Below, in pieces: positions 43,444 to 55,631 of a stretch of DNA of 64,000 bases; the first letter of the stretch is position 1, and the number at the start of each line of letters is the position of its first letter. Origin of the DNA: Amaranthus tricolor (Eukaryota > Streptophyta > Magnoliopsida > Caryophyllales > Amaranthaceae); NCBI RefSeq assembly GCF_026212465.1, contig NC_080047.1, forward strand, positions 40,282,922 through 40,346,921, in the 5' to 3' direction. Position numbers and translations under genes: made by a program. The notes under the pieces were generated by a model that saw only the letters and a list, made by a program, of their open reading frames with translations, did not search any database and was not told the origin of the DNA.

Positions 43444-44400
43444 ATGGAAGATGAATTAAAGACTATCATTGCAGCAGACCAACCGGTCAAGATGGGACAG
43501 TTGTTGCAACTGTTCAAACATTTAAACCCCAACAAACCAACCACCGAAAACACAACCAGCATCCAAACCCTCTCAATATCAGAGAAATTAACAAATCAGA
43601 ATTACACAAAATGGTCCAGGCTGATACACTTAGCCATTAGTGGACGAGATCTGCTCAACCACATCATCGACGACCCACTATCCAAGAATGACCCAGCGTA
43701 CAACCAGTGGACCAGAAGTGACTCGATTGTTATCTCATGGATTTTGGAGAATATAAATCCTGATCTGGTGAATCAGTACCTTGATTTCCCAACAGCCAAA
43801 ACATTGTGGCAAGGGATTGAGACGCTCTACAGTAGCAGAAGAGATGGCCTGCAAATATTCGACCTAAAGGTTAAAACCAACAAGATTAAACAAGAAACAG
43901 ACACAATCGAAACATATTACATCAAATTGCTTATGTTGTGGAAAGAAATCGACAGAACCAAATCCTATGAAGGATCCAGGGGACATTCTCACCTACAACC
44001 AGTTAATCCAACAAAACCGGTAGTACCAATTTCTAGCAGGAAGTAATGAGACTTTTGACAAGATCCAGGGGACATTCTCACCTACAACCAGTTAATCCAA
44101 CAAAACCGGTAGTACCAATTTCTAGCAGGAATTAATGAGACTTTTGACAAGGATAGAAGAGATCTTCTTCTCTTAGACCCACTCCCTACAGTGGAAGAGG
44201 CCTATGCTAGTATCAGGAGAGAAATAATGAGGCGTGGTATCATGAAGAAGGAGCCCTCATCAGATCTGGAATCATCGGGCACCGGTGGAGTACTTGTTGT
44301 CAAAAGAAGAACTTACCTGCGGGAAGGCGATAAATCTAACCTAAAATGTTCCCACTGTGACGGTATGAGACACACAAAAAAACGAGTGCTTTAAACTCGT
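43444..44400 (+). pseudogene. gag of copia element 1, broken
   Basis: The ATG at 43444 opens 175 or so residues with the copia gag pattern: ISEKLTNQNYTKWSRLIHLA, then a D..Y..W...D..V.SWIL segment, then LWQGIETLYSSRRDGLQIFD. After about 43950 the family-typical text (DPGDILTYNQLIQQ, then YQFLAGINETFDKDRRDLLL) continues in another frame. An 89-bp tandem duplication (43973-44061 and 44062-44150) adds a further frame change. A zinc knuckle is degraded: CSHCDGMRHTK reads correctly, but the final Cys (ECFKL) falls in a different frame. Confidence 0.85.
43973..44150 (+). repeat. 89-bp tandem duplication inside gag
   Basis: GATCCAGGGGACATTCTCAC starts both units (43973 and 44062). They differ at one or two bases (CAGGAAGTAATG versus CAGGAATTAATG). 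Since 89 is not a multiple of three, the duplication by itself shifts the frame. Confidence 0.92.
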
Positions 44401-44749
44401 GGGTTACCCTGAATGGTGGTCGGATACAAAGAAAAAGGGGGCAAAAGAACCGGCACGGTTTTCTGATTATAACCGGATCGATAGAGCAGTAGTAGGGTGG
44501 AGCACAGATGAACACTCATCCATGGAGGAAGGAGAGAATCAAGGGGCAGCCATGAACATCGCAGGTATCAAAGAAAGAGAAGGAGACCTTCTCTCAAACG
44601 GCGCACAAGAACAAGAAAAAATAGGGTCAAGAGGAGTGGGGTGCGAAAATCAAGAGCCTCAACCCTTTAAATGAGGGGGAGAGCCACGTGCCTCACATCC
44701 ACCATCCCATAATTTTTCATCTTCTTTTAATACTTCATCTTATTTTGAA

Positions 44750-47510
44750 GGGGGTTGGTTCTTTGATTATGGTGCTACAGATACAATGTCATATGACCCG
44801 AACGATTTTTTGACTCATGAAAAACCTCTGAAAAACATCATTAAAATAGCTAATGGGGAAGGGATTAAAGTGAGTGGAGCCGGAACTATCTCTTTTACGA
44901 AAAATCTCACTTTAAAAGATTATTTATTTGTCCCTGACCTTTCGCATAAATTATTATCAGTAAGTTAACATACTAGAGATCTTGATTGTACCGTTCTCAT
45001 GAAACTCAGATGTTGTATTGTGCAGAATGCTCAAATAGGAAAAATTATTGGGCGTGGTATTGAGAGAGGTAGACTGTACTACTTGGAAGAGGAGACTCAA
45101 AAAGGCAAAGTGGTTCTTGTTCGCGGATCAGAGGAAAGGAAACTATGGACTTGGCATCAACGTCTTGGACATCCATCTGTAGGGTATTTAGAAAAACTGT
45201 TTCCTAATTTTGTAGGGCTAAAATCTGAGTTTCGTATAAACACTCGTATTCTAGTAGTTTGAATAAAGTTGATATGCCTTTTATGCTTGTTCATTCTGAT
45301 GTGTAGGGTCCTGCTCCTATCGTAGGCTTACATGGTTTTTCATACTTTGTTACATTTATTGATGATTGTACCCGGATGAGTTGGATTTACTTCCTTAGAC
45401 ATAAATCTCAAGTGTTTCGTGTGTTTGTTGAGTTCTATAATATATTCTTTACCCAATTTCAAACCCAACCTCGCATGTTTCGAACTGATAATGGTAGAGA
45501 ATACATTAATTCCAACATGCAACAATTCTTTAAACAAAAAGGCTTTATGCATCAAACCTCTTGCCCAGACACACACCAACAAAATGGAGTGACAAAACGG
45601 AAAAATCGCACACTTCTTGAGATGACCCGTGCTATTATGCTTGATTCCCATGTTCCCACTTACCTTTGGCCTGAAGCCATTGCCACTGCAAATTATCTTA
45701 CCAATAGACTTCCCACAAAAAGCCTTCAATATCACACACCCCTAGCCACTCTTCAAACCCATTTTCCCATACCTTCCTCGCATACTCTACCTCCTCGTAT
45801 ATTTGGGTGCACAGTATTTGTTCATTATTCGACAAGGGTACGAAAAAAATTTCAACCAAGAGCAGTAAAATGTGTTCTTATTGGATATGGAAGGAATCAG
45901 AAAGGTTATCGGTGTTATGATCCCCTGACTAGGAAAGGAATTTGTCACAGAGTGCCTTGGCATTCAAGGCAGCCTTAGATGCAACCAAAAAACCCTACCA
46001 CAGTCGAAGAGGCTTTAACCTCCACCCATTGGAGAAAAGCTATGGAGGAAGAGATTAATGCTTTCAAGAAGAATGACACATGGGAAAAATGCACCTTACC
46101 GAATCAAAAGAAAGTTGTCGGATGTAAGTGGGTGTTCACGATTAAATACAAATCAGACGGCACGACAGAAAGATACAAAGCTCGACTTGTGGCAAAAGGA
46201 TACACTCAGACGTATGGGGTCGACTATTCAGAAACCTTATCTCCAGTTGCTAAACTTGATACAATTTGAGTTCTATTCAGTATTGCAGCAAACTTAGATT
46301 GGCCCCTTCATCAGTTTGACGTCAAAAACACCTTTCTTCATGAAGAGTTACAAGAAGAAGTTTACATGGAAGCTCCACCAGGGTTTACATCAGGGTTCTC
46401 AGAGAATGAGGGGTACAGATTGAGGAAGGCTTTGTATGGGTTGAAATAGTCTCCTAGAGCATGGTTTGGTAGATTTACCTCTGCAATGAAGAGATTCGGT
46501 TACAGACAAAGTAATTCGGATCACACCTTATTTCTTAGACGAAGAGGAAGGATAATAACATGTTTGATAATTTATATCGATGACATGATTATTACCGGAG
46601 ATGATAGAGAGGAAATAGTAAATCTCAAAAAAAGGCTATTTCAAGAGTTTGAGATGAAGGACCTTGGTAGACTGAAATACTTTCTAGTTATTGAAGTTCT
46701 TAGATCAAACAAAGGAATCTTCATATCCCAGAGGAAGTATGTATTAGACTTGTTAGCTGAAATAGGGATGTTGGACTGCAAGCCCATCGAGACACCAATG
46801 GTGATGAATCATGGACTGCAGATGATCGAAGGAGGAGAACTGGCTGATCGAATGCAGTATTAACGTTTGGTAGGGAAATTAATTTACTTAGCTCACACAA
46901 GACCTGATATTGCATATGTAGTAGGAGTAGTCAGCCGATTCATGCACAGACCACAAGTTCAGCATATGGAAGCAGTTTATCGAATTCTCAGGTACCTCAA
47001 AGGATCTACGGGAAGGGGGGTCTTATACTAAAAGAATAGTCATCTTGATCTTATGGCATATACAGATGCAGACTGGGCAGGTGATAGAGATGGCAGGAAG
47101 TTGAATTAAGTGGTGTAGCCACATGGAGAATTAAGAAACAAAAGGTGGTTGCTATGTCCTGTGCAGAAGCTGAATTCAGAGGTGTAGCCAAGGGAATCAC
47201 AGAAGTCCTATGGCAGAGAAAGTTACTAACTGAACTGGGATTCACTCCCACAAGGAGTTGTGAGCTATACTGTGATAATCAAGCCGCAATCAACATTTCA
47301 GAAAACCCAGTTCAACATGATCGCACGAAACATGTAGAAGTCGACAGACATTTCATAAAGGAGAAATTAGAAGCCCAAGTGATCAAACTCCCACTTGTTA
47401 AATTAAAGGATCAGCTAGCAGATATTCTTACGAAAGCAGTTGGAACTCATTTCTTTGAAGAAGTTTTATGCAAGTTGGGTGTTGGTGACCCTATGACCCA
47501 ATTTGAGGGG
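44750..47510 (+). pseudogene. pol of copia element 1 (protease, integrase, RT, RNase H), broken
   Basis: Protease: WFFDYGATDTM (44758-44790), where Tyr replaces the Ser of the usual DSGA. GAG-pre-integrase: WTWHQRLGHPSVGYLEKL. Integrase core: FIDDCTRMSW and RTDNGREY are intact, but the third acidic residue in QQNGVTKRKNR is Lys where Glu is expected. Reverse transcriptase: [20 protein letters not shown] through to YIDDMIITGDD (catalytic YIDD intact), interrupted by stops at about 46267, 46447 and 46861. RNase H: TDADWAGD, then a deletion near 47100 joins to VAMSCAEAEF and ends ADILTKAVG. Stops and the deletion exclude a functional polyprotein. Confidence 0.9.
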
Positions 47511-47513
47511 GAG

Positions 47514-47693
47514 CGTTAGATTATGGTAACAAATATATTTAGAATATCTGCAATTAGGGCAAGTGTATATTGTGTATATCAGTTATTTTAGGTAACCCTA
47601 AGTGGTACTCTTGTATATATATTCACATTATCATTATTGATTAAAACAACACAGCAAGATTATAATCCCAAATCAGTGTTTAACCTTTAATCA
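47514..47693 (+). repeat. 3' LTR of copia element 1
   Basis: It starts CGTTAGATTATGG (the usual TG mutated to CG) after the polypurine tract, and ends CCTTTAATCA. Confidence 0.93.
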
Positions 47694-47698
47694 TCGTT

Positions 47699-48382
47699 AT
47701 ATATACATAATTAAAAAGAACCGATCACAGTCAAAAATATAAATAAAGTAAATTTAATTGACAAACTAAAAAGGTAATTAAGTTAGACAAATTTTATAAT
47801 ACAATATTGTAATGGAGAAGATATATCATAGGCCTCCATTATTCTTTATTATAAACATTAGGACACTCTTGATATTCCGCACAAGGTCGGGTAGGAGTAT
47901 AGAAAATGCGCGTAGTCAAGAAACCGCCCAGCTAATACCTACGCCCAGTATTAGTCAAACCCTAAACCTTCTGTTCAACGTGCAATGCTCTATCCAATGA
48001 CCCACTAGTGCTTTGGTTGTTTCAATGCAATAATATAAAGATTATTAATATCAATTTTTTATAATTTTTAATTCTACACAATTAAAAATATTAAGTATTA
48101 AAATATTATCTCGATAAATATAAAAAAGGTAAATGAGACAAGTAGGCTGAATTAGAGAAAATATTAGTTTTCACAATTTGAGATATTAAGTATAAATAAA
48201 AGAGAAACAAAAAGCATTTTTATCGGTATACACTTATGTCCTTCAAGGTAAGCTACTTTGATACATTGATATTGATATTACCTTGGAATTATTTTTTCTT
48301 TCTTAATATAAAATGAAATTATCCATAACAAAAATGAAAAACTACGTTGGCATAATCTTCACAGAATCACAGCTGCAGTAAA
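47699..48382. other. Intergenic / 3' flank of the prenyltransferase gene
   Basis: AT-rich, with no supported frame. The part next to 48383 should include the 3' UTR of the minus-strand gene. Confidence 0.4.
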
Positions 48383-51300
48383 TTATCTTAAAAGTGGTAT
48401 CAACAAGTATTCCACGCTCATAACCTGAAAAAGAGTAGAAATTTCATTCTTAATAATTGGTACACATTATAATTTATATCTTAGATATTGATTATATAAT
48501 ATACTAATTCATCATAATCATTTTAAAGGCTCTGTTATAATTTTAAAATTTTGTGTCGTTATTTGTATGTGTTCTATTTGTTGTGTATATTTAGTTACCA
48601 TGATTACTATTCATGGTTAACGTGGGTGTAAGTTGTAGGCTTTCGGATAGTTGTAGGTTCTTATCTCTTTGAAGACCCTTATTGAACCGAGAGACTCTTT
48701 GACTGCACTCTCCTATAGGGTATGAGTTACCGTCTATCTTCCCTCCCCAGACCCTGACCATAGTTGTCTATGAGCGAGATACACTAGGTATGATAATGAT
48801 AATGACAACTTTAATAAAGTAATTTCAAAATACTTTAAAAAGACAAAAAAAACTCATTACTTTAGTTGATCGTAGTAATTACTCTCTTTGTTTCATTGAA
48901 GTTAGAGTATTTTTTATTTTGGTTTAATCTTAATTTTTCTCAATTTTCTCCATATTTAATTTTTCTCCATACTTAAAACATACATTAAAAGATTAATAAA
49001 TGTTATTAGGAGATTATTCATTTAAAAAGCCACTTACTTGCCAGAGTAACATATAAAAGGACTCAGCGGCAACACTGCTACGTATGTCAATGCTTTTGGC
49101 ACGGTACCAAACATATATGCCCAATATTGAATGTCCTACGACCTACAAAACAAGATTCCAATATGAAATATATATAAAATAATTATTATATAAATTTTTT
49201 CTAAAAAATATTATTTAATTCACACCCCTAATTATATAAACACATAAAATAACTAAAAACTATCACAAAGTCATCAACAGAGTCAGAATCATCAATTTAA
49301 TATATCTCGTATAAGTCAAGGTTCGAGGAGGAGGGTAGCAGACAAATAATACCTCATGTAAAGGGTTAGTTTCACATCGCGCCTGAGCCAAAGACTATCA
49401 ACAATTACTAAAAGTAACATGACTCATTAAATCATTTGAACTTTTTTATCTATGTGAAGTTGCACATAACATTTGCTACATAATTTTGCAACCAAAGGTC
49501 AATAGAAAACAGTCACTTCTGTCATTAATACCAATAAGATTGTCAACATCTAACCCTCCCAAATTACAATCTGAATGAATGTCACTTAATACATTGGGAT
49601 AAAAAATAGAAAAATATAGTTTAAAAATAAGGAAGAAGACAGTTTCACCATAGTGCATCTGCTCCAAGTTGTTGAAGCTTGTTTTCCTCCCACTAGAATT
49701 CCAAAAATGAAAGCTACTTCAAGTAGGCATACACAGAGTTGAAACATCTACAACACCAGTACATTACATCAGTCAAAGTCAAATGGACGAGGAATTTCAG
49801 TCATTGATTTTAAAAGTGGTAACCAATTTAGCTGCATTTTATCTTTTAACTTATTTTTTATTGAATCAGATAAAATTAAATTAGATAAAAAAGATTTAAA
49901 TTAGTTAATGAAGTTTCTAAAATAAACCTTTTTGTCGCCCAATTTAACCGCTAGAGTTTTGATTCCGTTCCTCCTATCTCCTTCAATATCGGGTATATCC
50001 TGTATAAATTTTAGAATGATTTTAAATCAACAATCGTTATATTATATTGATATTTACATGCACGGGCATATAATCTCTAATTTAATATTAAATTCTTATA
50101 AATATATATTTTATTAAATTTATTATATAACATCGTATCTTATAATATATCAAATAGGCTTGAATTTTGAGTTTTTTTTACAAGAGAAACAAAACATATG
50201 CTAAGAAAACTCGAACCTTTAACTCCATATGATCAAAAAATCGTTTACCATTAAATCACCAACAAAAATTATATATGTCCGTATTTCAAAAAGGGAAAAA
50301 AGACATATGTTAAGTACATTTTTCAAAGATATATACTTTTGTGAAGTAATTAAAGAGGTTTTCGATTCTAAATATATTTAAAAGAATATTATTCCGTAAA
50401 AGTAAGTTTTTTAATAAATGATGTAAGTTTTGATGAACAAGTAATAAAAATCAATAATTCAATGAGAAAAATTAATTATGTTCAACAAAATTACCATAAA
50501 TTAATTGTGTAGCAACACAACACTTACCTTAAATAGTCCAGTTACAACGGAAAAGAAACCTATAATCATAATCCCGAAAGTAAAAGTATTTGAGAAGATA
50601 ATTGGTCGTCCAAAGAAGAAAACCTACCAACAGAAAATGGCGTTTATTGTTACCCTAATATAGAATTATAAAACAACCATAACCATTAGAATATTGTCTA
50701 ACAATATAAATTTTTTTTTACTGTTACAATTATCGATGACTTGGTTTACCAAGATATAAGACTTGATTATGAAAATTAATTAAATTGTTAGCGATTGAAG
50801 AGAAAGCTCCAAGTATGCATTTGGAATTGGTTGAGAGAATATTAACCTAGTATACCTCCTATTATTTTATTGAGATTGCTGATAACAGTGATATTATAGT
50901 GGTATATTACAAGATACAAATATTTCTAATTACAATCATTACTATAGCACTTTTTTTGAAATAGGTAGATTTATAGAATGTATACATCCTCCATTATATT
51001 ATATTTGCAACTGATAAAATAATATATATTTACATAATATATTACTATTAATTATCATAAGTATTTCGAAATAAAAGAGAATATATAAGAAATCCTTACG
51101 CAATAAAAGGGTTGAGAGATACCTGTATGTGCAAATAGAATACAGTTTGCACTGTTGCGCGAGCTACGACAAAAGACAATGTTGCAACAAAAGAATATTT
51201 CTTCCATCTCAACATTGGAAGCTGTAATCATTAGATTTTAAATCATGAAATTTTTTTAAAAAATAACTTCAATTACAAATCACATGAAAATCAAAAAAAG

Positions 51301-53458
51301 TAAAAAAAATAAATAAATATAAAAGTGATAAAACAATAAAAATAATTAAGTAGAAGTTGAAATAAGTGTCTTACATCAACTGAGTATCCAAACCCTGCAA
51401 CAATGTAGACTACAGCAATCCATAATAAGTATGGCGATCCTGATCTCCATGCGAGTAACAAACTCTGTAGCCACAAATATTATTTGATCAATTTAGCAAA
51501 TTATAAAGGATAACGTTTATTTTATAATAATAAGCTTTTAAGTATATTGATTTCATTGACTAGCTAGTATTATAAATTTTATTAAATTTCTTATAAATTC
51601 AAAAAAATTAAATTTTATTATTTATTCACAAAAAACCAAGGAAAAAATTGTTACCATAACAGCACTGGTTGTAGATATCAGAATCCCGTTTGTAATAGAT
51701 AATTCACCGGAGGCCAATGGCAGATATGGCTTGTTAATCTGTTTCAATAAAGTATGCAATAACTTAATTATGTCTAAAATTAAAGTCCATAATTTGTAAT
51801 ATAAGTATAAAGATTTTTTAGTAAAATAACAAATAAAACGATCAAAAATAGCACATTGAAATAAATCATTAAGTAACAGAGTAAGTAACAGGGTCGGCCC
51901 TAAGGGTGGGCGAGAAGTGCCACCACCCAGGACCAAAAAATTAGAAGTATAATACGGTACGGAAAAGAGCAGAAATATAGAAAAGACTCATGAAAAATTA
52001 ATGGTAAGTGCGTGTGAAAGAAAACTGAAAAAGAGTAATGGAAACGCAAAATACTTAAAAACTTTTGTGAAGAAAGTTATTATTTTCTCGTGATTAAATA
52101 TAGCTTCTCAAATGAAACAATGAGTTACATTTTCTAGGTTATAGTCTTTAAGCTGGGTATTATTATTATGTAATTTTGTTGAATTGTGTATTTTATGAGA
52201 TGATTTCTTTAAGTTAAAATAGCCTAAAAACGGAGGAGATAGTGAAATTGTTTGACGAAAGAATTTATAAAAATATAAAATTTAAAATGGTATATATATC
52301 TCATTTTTTAGTTTATTGTCGGCGATTTTTTGTGTCGATTCAAGTTTTAGCAGTTGGGAGTTGCTAAACAAAGAGAAAATGTCAAAAATTCACTTGAAGA
52401 AATATAATTATTTTTAAAAAGCCTCCAAATTAAAATATCACTTAGGAAATGTGGATCAAGTTGAATGTTCATGAAAAGTTTTAATTCATTAGAAGTCAAT
52501 AAGAGACAAGATTAACTAAAAAAACACACCTTATCAATCTCCATGTCGCAAATTTGATTTATACCAACGGCATAAATTACGCACAATATTATAACTATAA
52601 TTCCCTATCATAATAAATTACATATATTAGCAAATAATTAAATCAGTTTGAAGCAAAATATTTTTTAATTAAAATGTAAATATACCGGAAATTACCTCAA
52701 CAACTCTGACAAAAAATAATGGACTAAAATCCGAGAGATTCTCTACCGCAAGCAATGACGTTGATATTAAAAAAGCAATCTACCACGAACAAGTTGTTAT
52801 TAGTTTTATTTGATTCATTAAACATTAGTTGCAAGGTTTAGATAATAAAATTGGTAATTATTTTTAAATTATATTTTTTTTAAATTATTACATATACTTA
52901 AGTTAGAAAATATCTGATTATTTATTGTCTAAACTCTGAATCTATACACTAGAAGCATAAGTTAGAAAATCAAAATATAATTTACAATTATTGCGAGAAA
53001 ATCATGAGTTAGTCTGGTTGATAATTTTGTTTTACACCATAACAATATAGGAGTAATACTTTTAATTTTATATACTTTTTAAGTTAATTCAATACAATAG
53101 TGTTATTTTATTTTTGTTTTATTACAAATAGAAAAAATACATAGATATATTTAAAGAGTGAAAACTGCCCGAAAAGAGTTAAGTAGGATTAAATGTCTCA
53201 CCGATACGTTAATGATGATTAATTAAAAAAAAATTAAGCTTAAAATTAAAAAGTTACCGTTGCATAGATGGAATAAGGACGAGTGAATTTATAGAATGCA
53301 TTAAGAGCTTGTGAAAAAGATTTGACTCTTGTTTTTGCTACATTTACTTTTGTTTCAGCTTCAATTTTGCTTGCATGCACCGTCTTTCCATTAACCCTTC
53401 GGCTTATTTGACTCTCTACTTGAGTTAACTTTAAAGTTTCATATTTTGTGTTCTCCAT
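48383..53458 (-). CDS. UbiA-type aromatic prenyltransferase (homogentisate/flavonoid prenyltransferase-like), 11 coding exons, 348 aa
   Basis: Exons on the minus strand: 53458-53258, 52779-52696, 52604-52530, 51738-51655, 51464-51375, 51221-51123, 50623-50528, 49999-49928, 49747-49649, 49142-49038 and 48424-48383. All are multiples of three with GT-AG introns, giving 348 aa. The start is the ATG at 53456-53458; an earlier in-frame codon is GTG. The protein has about eight membrane helices and both Mg-diphosphate motifs: NQICDMEID (N110-D118) in loop 2 and KDIPDIEGD (243-251) in loop 6. INKPYLPLASGELS and the C-terminal EYLLIPLLR are typical of plant homogentisate phytyltransferase relatives. 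Such enzymes attach prenyl groups to homogentisate, flavonoids or coumarins in plastid membranes. The 45-residue N-terminus is short for a transit peptide, so plastid targeting is unproven. The substrate cannot be read from sequence. The exon 1/exon 2 joint lacks two or three residues usually present (after IYAT), so an alternative splice site is possible. Confidence 0.88.
48630..48813 (+). mobile_element. RTE LINE 3'-end fragment in prenyltransferase intron 10
   Basis: It contains TTCCCTCCCCAGACCCTGAC, GAGCGAGATACACTAGGTAT and a terminal GATAATGATAATGA repeat, matching in reverse orientation the 3' tail of the LINE at 38894-39040. Only the 3' UTR survives, as is usual for 5'-truncated LINE copies. 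Confidence 0.75.
51739..52529 (-). other. Longest internal intron segment of the prenyltransferase gene (intron 3)
   Basis: The 791-bp intron between exons 3 and 4 has GGTCGGCCCTAAGGGTGGGCG at about 51892-51912, a hAT-like terminus (GGCCCTAAGG). No second end or TSD was identified. No coding sequence. Confidence 0.4.
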
Positions 53459-55100
53459 AATCTCCACTTAATTTCTCTGCTGCTTTGCTAAAACAACATT
53501 CAAAATATATATTAAATAATTATTTTAATATTTTATTGGGTCTTAAGTAAAGTTTAGATATCTGTTTTTAAGTACGAATGTGCATATTTATTTTTAAAGT
53601 GACTACGATAAACTACTAATTTATTTCAATTAAACTAAGTCTTGATTTACTCAACTAATCTAATTAACGAACAAAAAATAACAAATTAAGAATAATACTA
53701 CTTATGTACCTAGATTCAATTAATATCAATGAAAAAGAAAAAAAAATATCAAATGATACCCACTAGCTAATAACCCAAACTCAACAATTAAAACACTATC
53801 AAGGTATTAAATCGTCATTAATTTTAAAGATTTGCACGTGTTACTTTCTAAGTAAAAATATTACTTTTAAATTAAATGAAAAATTACGCCCTTAAAATAG
53901 CGGAATATTATAAACTAATAATATAACTTAGGTTAAAAATACATTAGATTGTATATTTGAGGTGTAGTGAGCCTTTGGTTGCATACACTAGTACAATTAA
54001 TGTTATTTGCTGTTGTAGAAATAAGCTTATTTGCTGCTTATTTTAAAATTGTGGCAAATAAAAGGGCAGCAAATAACCAAAAACATTTGTTGTTATCTAA
54101 CGAATTACGGCAAGTAAAATTGTTTATTTGTTACATTTTAAAAAAATCACAACAAAAACTCGAAAATTGTGTTTTTTTATAAGTTATAAACAACAACAAA
54201 TAATGATCTTTTTTCCTTATACTACCACAACAAAAAGCAATAACAGTCATGATCCCGTGGTTGAATAACTAAAAGACTAACTTCAAACATCTAATTGAGC
54301 AACAACCACACTAAATATCAGAATAAGTATACATAAATCTAGGAACAAACTCATTCATTTATAATTGACAACGTGTTCATATACAAAAACACGTTTCATC
54401 TTTGATAATTCAGTATACTTTCATCGTGATTACAAAAATTGGAATGATTTTTTGCAACGGCTATTGAGGTAGGAAGAAAATTGAATCCTAATAACAGCAG
54501 AAATTATTTAATCTACCTCAACTTGCTGAAATTATTTCTACTGAAATTATTTAAAGTATAGAAATGCTAAGAGGTTAGAAAGGAATAAAGAGAAGGAAGA
54601 AAAGAATGAATAATCCAATTCACACTTCACTAATGAAGCTGAATTTTGATTTGTGAGGGATTAGGCCAAATGAAATATGTCGTGTAGGATTAGATTTTTT
54701 GATGTGGTTACTTAAAAAAACAGAAAAAAAAATAATTTGCTGTGAATTTATTAAAACAATAGCATTAATTTTTTTTTTTTTTTTTTTTGCGATATTTGGA
54801 ATTTAAACAGCAAATAAATAGCAACAAATTTAACTAATTCTACTAGTAATATGAAGTATATATTAGAGCCAATGCACAGAATAAAAATATATATGCAAGA
54901 GGTATATAATTGATTCATCATGTTATATTGTAGAGGAATTGAAAATAAAAACCAAAGGTAACAGAAGATTAGATAAAACTTACAGGTGGTTGATTAGAAA
55001 TTAATAGAGATAAGATTATATATATCTTTGTTTAAGCCAATCGGAATATGAGAAAAAGTATGAATAAAGTTTTAGTCTCGCAAGATGTATATATAGCTAG
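53459..55100 (-). promoter_or_regulatory. Putative leader intron and promoter of the prenyltransferase gene
   Basis: On the minus strand a TATATATA run lies at 55088-55095. A plausible noncoding exon would follow, ending CAACCACCT at 54984 with donor GTAAGT (54983 downward), and TTTTAG (53488) could be the acceptor just ahead of the ATG. This would make a 1.5-kb leader intron containing the CACTA-like element. It is inferred from splice-site fit only. Confidence 0.35.
53986..54848. mobile_element. CACTA-like (CMC/EnSpm) nonautonomous element, 863 bp
   Basis: The left end is CACTAGTACAATTAATGTTA and the reversed right end is TACTAGTAGAATTAGTTAAA. The 3-bp TSD ATA is present on both sides (53983-53985 and 54849-54851). 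The first base of the right terminus has mutated (CACTA to TACTA). Subterminal zones repeat TTATTTGCTG / GCAAATAA words in both orientations, as in CACTA elements. There is a T-run at about 54768-54788. No transposase. Confidence 0.8.
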
Positions 55101-55200
55101 CTATTACAATGCAAGGAAACAACATGCAGTATTTGTTTATTCAACACTAGTCTTGCATGCCATCATTATTTTGTAAAAAATATAAATATAATAAATTAAA

Positions 55201-55622
55201 GGAAAAATTACCTAGAATAATCCAACATTTTTCTAACTTTCTTACAATAATTTTATCTATTAATTAACCAGGAATAATTCCAATTTTAAAGGGTATTTTC
55301 CTAGAGTAAACTTGGGTAACCTGATAACCTGCTATATTAGGTAATTCACCAAAAAAGAAAATATAAAATTAATATAAAATTAAAAAGAATATTGAAAATT
55401 TACATAAAAAATTTTGAATGGTTAAAAAAATCAGAATTTTTTTCAACATTTTATTTTAATTTATCATTTTTTAAAATAAAACTTGTTATAGCAAGTCATT
55501 AGGTTATCGGGTTCACTTTAGGAAAATACCCCTCCAAAGTTTGGATTAATCATGATTAATCGATAGGTGGAATTATCGTAGGAAAATCATAAAAAGATAG
55601 GATTATTCTAGGTAATTTTTCC
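55201..55622. mobile_element. MULE-type MITE, copy 2 (422 bp)
   Basis: The ends GGAAAAATTACCTAGAATAA are near-perfect inverted repeats. The 9-bp TSD TAAATTAAA is perfect (55192-55200 and 55623-55631). It is homologous in the same orientation to 23847-24274. No ORF. Confidence 0.92.
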
Positions 55623-55631
55623 TAAATTAAA

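Larger units (their letters stand above)
43183..47693 (+). mobile_element. Ty1/copia LTR retrotransposon, complete but defective (4511 bp)
   Basis: 180-bp LTRs (43183-43362 and 47514-47693) differ at 7 sites, and the TSD TCGTT is perfect (43178-43182 and 47694-47698). The PBS TGGTATCAGAGC follows the 5' LTR directly (43363), and a purine tract (TTTGAGGGGGAG) precedes the 3' LTR. The internal order is gag, protease, integrase, reverse transcriptase, RNase H. Short LTRs, small size and gag text suggest the Ale/Retrofit lineage. Stops, frameshifts and lost catalytic residues make it non-autonomous. Confidence 0.95.

Noticed and set aside
53967..54182. 71-residue frame upstream of the prenyltransferase
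   Set aside because: It lies in the left subterminal repeats of the CACTA-like element.
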